Shown here piece after piece: positions 52,901 to 57,500 of a stretch of 64,000 nucleotides of DNA (positions are counted from its first letter, which is position 1; each line of letters opens with the position of its first letter). The stretch is taken from positions 806,001 through 870,000 of the forward strand of contig JBAJFG010000089.1 of the NCBI GenBank assembly GCA_037903475.1, in the 5' to 3' direction. The notes beneath the pieces were generated by a model. That model saw nothing but the letters and a program-made list of their open reading frames with translations. It was not told the origin of the DNA and ran no database searches. Both the position numbers and the translations under genes were made by a program. Source of the DNA: Ancylostoma caninum (lineage: Eukaryota; Nematoda; Chromadorea; Rhabditida; Ancylostomatidae).

Positions 52901-53387
52901 TAAGATTGAAGAGGATTGTTTTGGATCGTTAAATGTTGAATATCCAAATTATTTCCAGGATTGAAAACCTCACTGGTCGTGTGAAGGTTGGTGAAACGGT
53001 GTTGAGTCCGGTTGTGAACGACGACGACTACATGACGATGCGCCCACGTCGTAATGTAGTGCCCGTCGCTTCAAGTGAATCACAACGACGACCACTTCTG
53101 GCTAATGGAGATGATAGTGATGGTAGGCGGATTTCTCCACTAAACGCGTTCCTTTACGCAGTTTTTTTTTAAATGTTTTCCTTTAATATTGCCTTTTAGG
53201 TATTGATGGCCCCGAGCTCACCAATTCAGCTCCGCCCCCGCCTAGTCATAAGAATCTTCTGTTCAATTCTCGAGTCTACGACGATCCGTGTCGTGCAGGT
53301 GGCGACACGGACTCTTTAGCCACTTCAGCCATTTGTGATATCGATGCTAGCGATCAGGAGGATCTGCCCATCGATGCTGTATTATAG
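14514..53387 (+). CDS. cdh-4: Fat-like protocadherin, complete 84-exon gene (CDH-4-like)
   Basis: A giant single-pass cell-surface adhesion receptor of the Fat family. Seen: 84 exons, all GT-AG, whose lengths and phases close exactly, giving 4,431 residues. Order: signal peptide (about 1-26), about 32 cadherin repeats (about 35-3560), conserved juxtamembrane segment (about 3545-3657), EGF-like modules (about 3665-3770), laminin G (about 3773-3927), three EGF-like modules (about 3945-4074), transmembrane helix (about 4088-4109), cytoplasmic tail (4110-4431). Known: Fat-like cadherins act in cell adhesion, planar polarity, neuronal migration and tissue morphogenesis; C. elegans CDH-4 has the same order and, from memory, about 4,300 residues. 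CDH-3, the other Fat-like nematode cadherin, is shorter with fewer repeats. The family is certain; the cdh-4 orthology is inference from length and domain order. The start was chosen because the first exon begins with a clear signal peptide. Individual exons are given in the block entries. Confidence 0.9.
15221..15333 (+). repeat. Direct tandem duplication, 2 x 56 bp, spanning the exon 3 acceptor
   Basis: Bases 15221-15276 and 15277-15332 are identical copies. Each carries the end of intron 2, the acceptor TTATTTCAG and the first eight to nine codons of exon 3. The perfect identity suggests a very recent event or an assembly artefact. Confidence 0.9.
15542..17759 (+). CDS. cdh-4: fat-like cadherin exons 4-9: degenerate N-terminal repeats
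   Basis: Exons 15542-15662, 15718-15848, 16550-16777, 16845-16943, 17155-17312 and 17630-17759, residues 171-459. Cadherin strand motifs are clear (RVEASDADEG, FTVDPITGWI, IRLSQELDYE), but the linker between exons 7 and 8 lacks the DxNDNxP calcium motif. Intron 4 (15663-15717) is only 55 bp; reading through it meets a TAG, so it must be removed to join DPITG to WIRSLR. Exon 6 to exon 8 is the least conserved part of the ectodomain, and its repeat boundaries are uncertain. Confidence 0.82.
17854..19396 (+). CDS. cdh-4: fat-like cadherin exons 10-14: cadherin repeats
   Basis: Exons 17854-18003, 18201-18302, 18523-18651, 18754-18867 and 19124-19396, residues 460-715. All five introns in the block are phase 0. 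Linkers seen: VKDSNDHSPIW in exon 10, EPSNNHAPLF in exon 13 (the Asp-x-Asn-Asp part is weakened) and IEDVNNHAPQF in exon 14. Calcium-site motifs VDALDLDSGDN and ISASDNDVGYGG mark the repeat cores. Exon 14 is followed by a 2.9-kb intron containing a mariner-type element. Confidence 0.88.
19397..22251 (+). other. Intron 14 of the cadherin gene (2.86 kb)
   Basis: Joins exon 14 to exon 15. Apart from the mariner-type element at 20657-21532, it holds T- and C-rich DNA at 19400-19800 and unique-looking sequence. I see no coding exon of the cadherin or nested gene in it. Confidence 0.75.
20657..21532. mobile_element. Non-autonomous mariner-type element in intron 14
   Basis: The left end begins TTAGGTTAGTGCAAAAATTC, closely like the inverted-repeat start of Hsmar1/MADE1-type mariner elements. 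The right end, read on the minus strand, begins ATTGGGTCGGTGTAAAAATT, giving imperfect inverted repeats of about 28 bp. A TA precedes the left end; the right-hand target copy is not clean. The roughly 820 bp between them hold no recognisable transposase, and the reading frames are broken, so I treat it as an old non-autonomous or internally decayed copy. Confidence 0.65.
22252..23422 (+). CDS. cdh-4: fat-like cadherin exons 15-19: cadherin repeats
   Basis: Exons 22252-22457, 22519-22636, 22718-22942, 22999-23122 and 23297-23422, residues 716 to about 981. Canonical calcium motifs are seen: TATDDDGGDNAKVGY and LARPLDREAN in exon 15, VDDVNDNAPF in exon 16, ASDADMGPNARLRF in exon 17, and LEDVDENLHPPEF in exon 18 with an insertion in the linker. 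Exon 19 ends in phase 1 inside the conserved glycine codon of the FAIDSSG motif and continues in exon 20 after a 3.3-kb intron. Confidence 0.9.
24530..24714. mobile_element. 185-bp mariner-type miniature inverted-repeat element
   Basis: The left end TTAGGTTGGTTCGAAAGTCT and the right end, read on the minus strand as TATCAAGTTGGTCCGAAAGT, form inverted repeats of about 30 bp that both run into TTGCACCTA. TA lies on both sides (24528-24529 and 24715-24716), the target duplication of the Tc1/mariner superfamily. It is far too short for a transposase and so depends on one elsewhere. Confidence 0.75.
26086..26190. repeat. Short imperfect inverted repeat
   Basis: GATTCGAATATTTGAACAAG near 26090 pairs with the complement of CTTCAAATGTTCGAATAG near 26188, and AGAGAGGGCCACATAG pairs with TATGGCTCTCTTTG. 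The result is a hairpin-like element of about 100 bp with a small loop. It may be a very small miniature element. Confidence 0.45.
26766..29838 (+). CDS. cdh-4: fat-like cadherin exons 20-28: cadherin repeats
   Basis: Exons 26766-26968, 27024-27150, 27217-27408, 27456-27616, 28067-28240, 28318-28533, 28592-28806, 28868-29050 and 29750-29838, residues about 982-1501. Canonical linkers: VLDRNDHRPVP (exon 20), VDDVNDNAPTF (exon 22), VTDDNDNAPRF (exon 27). Linkers in exons 24 (GAGNRAPSF) and 26 (RSPTSRPQF) have lost the acidic calcium ligands. Intron 22 (27409-27455) is only 47 bp; its removal joins NVPA to ESSEGEW in frame, whereas read-through stops at once. Exon 28 carries AHDADSGENGVVKY and ends in phase 1 in a glycine codon. 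Confidence 0.9.
29941..31654 (+). mobile_element. Retroposon-like interspersed repeat, copy A, with amplified internal units
   Basis: It starts with a palindromic CCCGGCTTCGCTCGGG motif and ends with GCGATTTCTATAAGGAACA, an ACAT/ACAC microsatellite, and CTTTATATATACAG. The same start and end are shared by a second copy at about 61497-62357, which shows that this is one element family. The order (structured 5' end, simple-repeat AT-rich 3' end) resembles short retroposons mobilised by RTE-type LINEs, but no reverse transcriptase is present. Between about 30490 and 31490 lie some nine units of about 117 bp, each with a TGTTCAGCG(C/T)ATT core, a CCCCAG, and an ATCGATAAATCGATATTT stretch. No coding capacity. 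Confidence 0.7.
30490..31490 (+). repeat. Tandem array of about 117-bp units inside repeat copy A
   Basis: The core TTCGTGTTCAGCGCATTAAG recurs near 30816, 30931, 31048, 31164 and 31280, with more diverged units before and after. Each unit also carries AGTCAATAAAATCGATAAAT. Copy B downstream has about four units, so this copy has expanded. Confidence 0.85.
31655..32499. mobile_element. 845-bp TA-flanked inverted-repeat element (Tc1/mariner-type, non-autonomous)
   Basis: The left end CAGGGGGGGCCATAAGTTAT and the right end, read on the minus strand as CAGGGGGGGGGGGGCATAAG, form inverted repeats of about 35 bp that continue TTATTGTACAACGTTTGCT. TA flanks both sides (31653-31654, 32500-32501). 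Removing the element plus one TA restores TTTATATATACAG, exactly the 3' end seen in retroposon copy B, so this is a proven insertion. TA duplication and CAGG ends fit Tc1/mariner. There is no transposase. Confidence 0.8.
31771..32062. repeat. GC-rich foldback nested in the 845-bp element
   Basis: GGCTTTCATACATTTGCCGC at 31771 is repeated, inverted, at the end (GCGGCAAATGTATGAAAGCC, ending 32062). The 240 bp between are made almost only of GCCGCGGCG and GACGTCGC words, far more GC-rich than anything else here. It reads as a separate miniature element nested in, or captured by, the host element. The Arg/Ala-rich reading frames in it are artefacts of composition. Confidence 0.75.
32746..35646 (+). 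CDS. cdh-4: fat-like cadherin exons 29-40: cadherin repeats
   Basis: Exons 32746-32938, 32992-33121, 33180-33287, 33670-33760, 33822-34026, 34079-34280, 34345-34452, 34512-34676, 34828-34983, 35098-35272, 35326-35466 and 35525-35646, residues about 1502-2100. Canonical linkers are few: IDTNDQKPVF (exon 34) and IDDVNDCTPVF (exon 38). The others (exons 29, 32, 36, 40) have lost most acidic ligands, for example SNTNQHSPIF and VEKARPIF. Core motifs such as SATDKDVGPSALIGY, VDFVTGAVRSRK and VKAVDKDIG remain. Introns 33 (52 bp) and several others are minimal. A 3.4-kb repeat-rich intron follows. Confidence 0.87.
36168..37348. mobile_element. Foldback element with arms of about 400-480 bp
   Basis: The left arm (about 36168-36580) is repeated inverted in the right arm (about 36960-37348). 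Paired landmarks are GGACTGATTGGCAGCG (36200) with CGCTGCCAAGCAGTCC (37300), TTCGATTCCCGGCGCC (36261) with its inverse near 37253, TCTCTGACTCAAAATCAGCA with TGCTGATTTCAAGTCAGAGA, and AGGACGATCAGCTC with GAGCTGATCGTCCT. Arms are roughly 80-85% alike by eye, so the element is not recent. There is no protein-coding capacity. A remnant of the adjoining satellite in inverted orientation near 35910-35970 suggests that the original element was longer. Confidence 0.75.
36198..36290 (+). other. tRNA-like internal promoter sequence in the foldback arm
   Basis: GGTTCGATTCC (36259-36269) matches the RNA polymerase III B-box consensus exactly. TGGCAGCGCATG about 50 bases upstream resembles an A box. The inverted copy near 37240-37310 has a decayed B box (GGTTTCAATTCC). 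I cannot fold it into a proper cloverleaf with an anticodon arm, so this is a tRNA-derived or SINE-like remnant, not a tRNA gene. Confidence 0.35.
37313..38262 (+). repeat. Four tandem copies of a 237-bp unit
   Basis: Units 37313-37548, 37549-37785, 37786-38022 and 38023-38262 are almost identical; they differ mainly in the length of a poly-C run and a TAA insertion. Each starts TCCTGCTTTGACTCGTAATG and contains a near-palindrome (CGTCTGATGGGAATTT, then AAATTCCCATCAGACG). The first unit begins inside the right arm of the foldback, so the array grew from the element's end. High identity points to recent expansion. Confidence 0.92.
39087..40458 (+). CDS. cdh-4: fat-like cadherin exons 41-46: cadherin repeats
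   Basis: Exons 39087-39186, 39254-39372, 39513-39678, 39775-39908, 39979-40092 and 40169-40458, residues about 2101-2407. Linkers: VTGVNDNGPRF (exon 43) and VEDANDEPPKF (exon 45) are near canonical; VSGRRQPPPRF (exon 46) is degenerate. Calcium motifs VKAVDPDGGNGVITY and RLAQLLDFEKKQRY are clear. The exon 45 donor (GTTGGT) is weaker than the others, and its exact end is less certain, but the phase fits. Confidence 0.87.
40689..41016. mobile_element. 328-bp mariner-type miniature element in intron 46
   Basis: The left end ATGGTTGGTGAAAAAGTTCT and the right end, read on the minus strand as TTGGGTTGGTGAAAACGTTC, form inverted repeats of about 29 bp ending GCAACACTT. TA lies on both sides (40687-40688, 41017-41018). 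The right end is 18 bases from the acceptor of exon 47, so the branch point of this intron must lie inside the element or in the few bases left over. Confidence 0.75.
41035..44429 (+). CDS. cdh-4: fat-like cadherin exons 47-57: cadherin repeats
   Basis: Exons 41035-41208, 41273-41377, 41436-41620, 41676-41746, 42130-42429, 42501-42725, 42780-42935, 43065-43175, 43234-43659, 43995-44189 and 44249-44429, residues about 2408-3117. Canonical linkers: VDENDNAPVF (exon 48), LSDVNDHAPTF (52), VTDVNDEPPRF (54), VEDVNDETPKF (56). Degenerate linkers: VPENVPVPKF (51) and the cysteine-containing stretch in exon 55. Motifs such as ATDMDNSPGGTIAF, VASPLDRETRSLHE and FVIDSETGAITV mark individual repeats. 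Exon 57 ends in phase 1 before a 1.6-kb intron with nested transposons. Confidence 0.9.
43875..43908 (+). repeat. (CT)n microsatellite in intron 55
   Basis: About 16 CT repeats in the intron before exon 56. Confidence 0.95.
44760..45908. mobile_element. 1.15-kb TA-flanked inverted-repeat element in intron 57
   Basis: AAGGCAGTGTCCAGGCAAAA at the left end is exactly inverted at the right end (TTTTGCCTGGACACTGCCTT). TA lies on both sides (44758-44759, 45909-45910). The interior has no transposase frame and contains a second, unrelated miniature element (45107-45358). The TA target suggests Tc1/mariner or a similar superfamily; the end sequence is not one that I recognise. Confidence 0.75.
45107..45358. 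mobile_element. 252-bp miniature element with TTA target duplication (PIF/Harbinger-type)
   Basis: The left end AGGGTAATTTATACTAGCTG and the right end, read on the minus strand as AGGGCAATTTATACTGGATG, are inverted repeats. TTA flanks both ends, the three-base target typical of PIF/Harbinger elements. The interior is dense in GCGACTGATGCG and CATGCGTCAGTCG words. A decayed relative lies near 62540-62680. It is inserted inside the TA-flanked element, which must therefore be older. Confidence 0.7.
46036..48181 (+). CDS. cdh-4: fat-like cadherin exons 58-67: last cadherin repeats
   Basis: Exons 46036-46109, 46195-46330, 46385-46503, 46587-46682, 46856-46984, 47042-47185, 47246-47434, 47492-47659, 47869-47997 and 48086-48181, residues about 3118-3544. 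Most linkers are canonical: VIDQNDNPPVF (58), VLDENDNIPVF (61), VNDINDNAPVF (63); the last (VKEESRHPPRI, exon 65) is degenerate. Nearly all introns are phase 0 and sit at repeat-core positions, typical of old cadherin genes built by exon duplication. The membrane-proximal repeats are better conserved than the N-terminal ones. Confidence 0.92.
48278..48678 (+). CDS. cdh-4: fat-like cadherin exons 68-69: juxtamembrane conserved segment
   Basis: Exons 48278-48452 and 48515-48678, residues 3545-3657. It matches the stretch that follows the last cadherin repeat in Fat-like cadherins: a V-x-L strand, a TALEFFTEHAATFRSIF helix, an LNVEPKNIHLLSVQE strand and a DLDILFTV strand separated by a loop. The loop (about residues 3602-3612) is proline-, alanine- and arginine-rich, a possible protease-sensitive site. 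The family match is from memory; the secondary structure is inferred. Confidence 0.75.
48864..49282 (+). CDS. cdh-4: fat-like cadherin exons 70-71: EGF-like modules before laminin G
   Basis: Exons 48864-49030 and 49107-49282, residues 3658 to about 3772. Two EGF-like modules: the first has MCTPGVCQRGEC and, after a long loop, CICPEGYGGTRCE; the second has NACARSPCHPWEMC and CICPPGTTGDHC. A partial module (CDNEGRC) follows and leads into laminin G. The roughly 30-residue insertion in the first module, between its third and fourth cysteines, is unusual. Confidence 0.88.
49564..50160 (+). CDS. cdh-4: fat-like cadherin exons 72-74: laminin-G domain
   Basis: Exons 49564-49718, 49781-49955 and 50025-50160, residues about 3773-3927. 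Laminin-G hallmarks in order: GDGYFEMSI, the TLKGVILHAHG strand, LVDGRVVYRWDAGSG, ADAQWHRISISRRG (the conserved QWH), RLVLDG, and LYFGARVE followed by the late cysteine in AIVACFRAI. This domain with flanking EGF modules is diagnostic of Fat-like rather than Dachsous-like cadherins, which lack it. Confidence 0.9.
50220..51311 (+). CDS. cdh-4: fat-like cadherin exons 75-77: three membrane-proximal EGF-like modules
   Basis: Exons 50220-50360, 50953-51119 and 51180-51311, residues about 3928-4074. Three six-cysteine modules: CSEAPCTNGGTC...CACPARYTGANC, CGSRPCPLGIQC...CKCPNGFTGKRC, and CAAEPCGEHGTC...CNCTHGFSGKTC. The exon 77 acceptor (TTCTTGAAG) is not the usual TTTCAG, but it is the only one that keeps frame and cysteine spacing. 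Intron 75 (592 bp) is T-rich without visible features. Confidence 0.88.
51385..51511 (+). CDS. cdh-4: fat-like cadherin exon 78: transmembrane helix
   Basis: Residues about 4074-4116. A 22-residue unbroken run of Ile, Leu, Val and Ala (about 4088-4109) is followed by CRCLKLK, a basic stop-transfer with two juxtamembrane cysteines that could be palmitoylated (inference). The donor used is GTGAGG at 51512; an earlier GTGTGT at the end of the helix would break the phase. Confidence 0.9.
51606..53387 (+). CDS. cdh-4: fat-like cadherin exons 79-84: cytoplasmic tail and stop
   Basis: Exons 51606-51780, 51893-52027, 52392-52561, 52671-52787, 52959-53122 and 53200-53387, residues 4117-4431, ending in TAG at 53385-53387. 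The tail is hydrophilic and largely disordered-looking. Recognisable short motifs: APPPLPPR (about 4143-4150), a class II SH3-ligand pattern; YMTM (about 4339-4342), a YxxM pattern like those bound by PI3-kinase SH2 domains when phosphorylated; a second proline run (SAPPPPS); and a C-terminal DAVL, a weak class II PDZ-ligand pattern. There is no beta-catenin-binding region as in classical cadherins. All binding roles are inference. Confidence 0.88.
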
Positions 53388-53910
53388 CAATAATTTGCCA
53401 TTTTCTCTACACTTTCTCGTACTTGTACGACCCTGTGATTGTTGCGGGCATTCTCCCTGACGTTTTCATTCGTTGTTTTATTTTTCGTGTTTCTCAACCG
53501 CCCTTCACAAACCGTTTTCGCGTGCTTTCCAATCGCCAAGTATTATATTGCACTTTGCTCGCCTACTCAGGTCTCCTTTCACAAATTACCCTTTCACTTC
53601 CATTCCCCCGTCCCGCTGCCCCACGACCCTTGCTTGGAGTTCTCCCCGATAGGTGCTATTTATTCATTGTTTGAAGCCCGATTTGATTCACACAGTTAAT
53701 GTTTGATATATTCGTATGTGTTTTAAGCACTGTAGGCATAATTGCCGACAGGCACCGAGAGTTCACAACTCACACTGAGAAGCATGAATATGAGTTGGCG
53801 TTGTACGAGATTACAGGTATGTATTATAGGTTGACCTCACATAATACAGTCACTTCCTTAATTATGGATTAGTATCTCGAGATGTTATTTTGTCAACTAA
53901 TAAATGGGTT
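53388..53910 (+). terminator. Probable 3' UTR and polyadenylation signal
   Basis: The first AATAAA after the stop is at 53899-53904, about 510 bases downstream. No earlier canonical signal is seen. The stretch between is C/T-rich with no coding signal. Confidence 0.5.
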
Positions 53911-54405
53911 TCCTATCAGTTTGCTCACTTGTTGCGGTACTACACAAGAAGGTTAATGAGTCAAAAGTTAGATTGCGAACACTGGTTGTTACTATCAGTA
54001 TCGCCGTAGTGCTACAAGGTGAAGTCATCGTTGTGAGGACACCACACCACGGAGTAGGTGGCGAGATCCTGTTATAGTAGTGCAGAGCTTGATATGATTA
54101 CTTTTAAATCCGCAATGTTCGTGAAAATCTGCTGCATGGGCTTGCACATGAGGTCGTTCCAGTTAATAAGCGAGAACTTGCGTTGTCCAAAAAGTAAAGG
54201 AGATTGTGCTTCAAACACATTGTTATATCAATAGTTGGTAGAGTTTGGAATTTTTTTTTTACAAAATCACGAATCTAATCTCTATAGTGAATAAGGATAG
54301 CACTGTTTTGTTTACATGATGTTCTTGCACAAAATTCAGCGGTAGCACAGGGATCACAGCAGAGATTTTAAGCATTAAGGTATGTCCGAAGAACACACAT
54401 AGCTG

Positions 54406-54505
54406 NNNNNNNNNNNNNNNNNNNNNNNNNNNNNNNNNNNNNNNNNNNNNNNNNNNNNNNNNNNNNNNNNNNNNNNNNNNNNNNNNNNNNNNNNNNNNNN
54501 NNNNN
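54406..54505. other. Assembly gap of 100 N
   Basis: Exactly 100 undetermined bases, the conventional length for a gap of unknown size. Order and distance of the two sides rest on scaffolding only. Confidence 1.
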
Positions 54506-57500
54506 CCACTTGTACCAGTTGTCCCATTGCACGACGTACGGAACACGTCTTACCATTTCAGCAACTGCGCGACAACTGCAGCTCATGCGCTGGGGCGCTG
54601 ATCATCTCCTATAGCCAGCGAGAACTCTGCCTCTGCTTGCTTAAATATACCAAAAAGAACGTTTCCGACGGTTTTCTGGTCTTTCACATATGTGATCTTT
54701 CACATATGTGATCGTCCCTGACATCTTGCAGACAGCCTATTTCCTCAAAAACTGGAGAAACATTGCTTAGGTGGGACTCTTCAAACTGTCGATGTACTAC
54801 GAAGGAAATGTTCTGAACCTCAGCAGCGGAGTGAGAGTGGAGATATTAGCGTTGAAAGTTCACTAAGATCTTTTTTGAAGTGAGAATGGTGGACAGGATA
54901 GTAAGAGAAATACCGCATGGACCGTAATTAAAATACGACAGTGAACTGCGTAGATTAAAAAGGATTGATTGGAAGAACATAGGAACGTATCAGCCCTTCC
55001 GAGAGTAGTGCTAGTGCTGCAGCTAACATGGTATCATCCTACTTCATTCTACGGGGAAAACAGCACGAGTTTCAGTAGTGTTTCTATATAGTAGATGCGC
55101 ATAAAAACCCATTGCAAAGATTACGGTAGTGACGTCGGACTAAGTTCCTGGAAGGAAATCCAGGAAGCAGCGCGACTGTCTGGCTCTGGACGTTGTTGTA
55201 TCCTTGCGTGAATAGCCAGCCCTGACACTGAAGTGGCACAATTCGAGGAGTCCAGCACTTCGTGGACGTTACGCATTGATAAGTCCGCAACAATTAGAAT
55301 GAGGGCAAATCTCCCGCGCGAGGGCAATTTCGCTGTGGCTTTCAATGCGGCGGCCCATTATTTTCTTTTGCATATTGTGCGCGGGTGTAGGCCGAGTTTG
55401 AAGTGTCCCGAACACCGCGTCTTAGCTGTCTGCTCACAGGATCTGTTAGTGAATTTTTCCTGTTTCTGCCTGCAACTAATTCATATTTTTTTTTTCTTGA
55501 GGCCTTTTTGTTGGAGAATTCCTTCAAAAGAGCCAATGGAATTTGTTCTACTTTATCTATGTACGAGAACGCATCTATTTCTTACTAGGGGTTAGCATGT
55601 AAACATTAAAACCCAATTCGATCTATTTATTCATTTCATGTGCTAACTCACTGTTCCATAATTTGTAGAATGAAATACGTAAGTTATCAAATCTCTGCGA
55701 GTAGGACGGCTAGGCTACTATAGATTTTATTAGATGTTCAAGAATAAAGGTCGGCTTTTCTTTGTTTTCCTAAGAAGAATTGCTCTGCGACAAAAAAACA
55801 CGCTTTGCCATTTCACAAACAGGCTTTTCTTTGTTTTCCAATAATATGCATTAAAAATTTCATTTTCCATTCGATTCTCCACGAAATTCATTTTCCAGTA
55901 ACGAATGCTCTGCTCACTTTGTGCGCAAATTGTATTTGTATGATCCGTGGGTCGTTTGCGTGAACTGCGAGAGATGTGTGAAGGAGGACAGTCGTTGGAC
56001 CCAAAAACTGCTGCTGGGAAAAACCTTTTTAAATCATTTCTTGAGAGATGTTTTTACGCTAAGGCAGGGCTCACCGCGCAGTCAAATTCTATGAGAAGAA
56101 GTACTAACTTTATTAGCACTAGTGTACATGTACTCAAACCCTTGGATGCTTTTATTGTATTAATTCTCTCTCATCACTTTCAGCCAACAAACAAACTTTG
56201 ACGCTAATACGAGAAAGGACACTATGCAGTTTCCCTATGCTACAAGACACATCTGATTTCTACAGTTTCAGGGTTGGAGATGACCAACACTGGCTACTGT
56301 TAGCAGCGCTAATAGCCTTTCATTTTAAATGGTTCCTATAAAAATAGACTATGCTTCCTGGAAGCTGGCATTACTTTGATTTTTTCTGCTCATTTTGTTC
56401 CGGAGTCACGACCAAATTCAGGACCTACTTGTAACTCGTGTGTTGTTGTGCACTACGGCGCATTACTATCTGTATGCATCAAAGTTCCGAAATGCAAAGG
56501 CCGATATGCATCCGGCAGCTTTCTAGATGACGTGCGCAGCATTACATATATCACAGCAAATGATATGCGTAATGTTTCGGGAGAGAGCCGCTCTGATTGC
56601 TGCGAGCATCTGTCTAACCGATTGTTTCGTACGTTCCCGTGTGTAGGTGTCCTTAGAGATGAGCTCGACGTTGACTTTGCAACGTAGACAGACAGGAAGC
56701 TCTGAAGCAATAATCATCTTCCGGATGAGCGTGTAGGCTTCCGATCGTATGTGCAGTAGGACGATTGCACCAGCACTATGAAGCGGAGTCGAAGAGGTGC
56801 GCCGGTGAATTGTTGCCAAATTTACCATGGAAGCATGAAGCGTTGTACATTAGATCGCCTTTAAATTTCATGAAAATATGAATTAAAAAAACCAGGGAAG
56901 GATACTAGGGGTCCAGCCGTTTGTGACGTAGGCAGTTTCTGAGGCTGACTTCAAATCTGTATCGCAGATCTGCTGCGGGGCTTCCTGTATAGAGTTGAGG
57001 CGATTTTTTCCTTTCTTGGTATTGAGCACGACGACGCTTATGGTCTGCGTTACTTAAGGTGTTAGCTGGAGAGCTTCTAGAGGAGCAGGGATAATATACA
57101 GTAGGTGAAAGATAGGCAAAGAGCTGTGCAATATGGGAAAAAAAATCTCAATTTTCGTATGAAAAAGGGTTGCACTGAGGATGATTCAAGCACAATTCTC
57201 CGTGGCACAACGGTGTCTCGCTCTCCAGATTGATGGTCAGGGGTTCGCATCCTTGTGTGAGCGATGGTTTTGAATTTTCTCATTTAATGCTGTACATATT
57301 TCTTCGAAAAACATAAATTTTGCCACGTCATTTTCTTCATCTAAAATCAGGAGTTTTTTAGAATTTTAAAAGCAGTTTATGTAACCTTTTTGTCGTTCAA
57401 TTTTCAAACCACTGAAGGGAGAATCCGCGCATGGGTTCTTCTATGTACTAGGAAGAAAATCCTGAAATTTAAGCACACATTCGGTAGGGTACTGCCAATC

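Noticed and set aside
56523..56828. 101-codon minus-strand frame with scattered Cys pairs that hint at a zinc-binding motif
   Set aside because: The cysteine spacing does not fit a known finger, and no flanking exon could be found.
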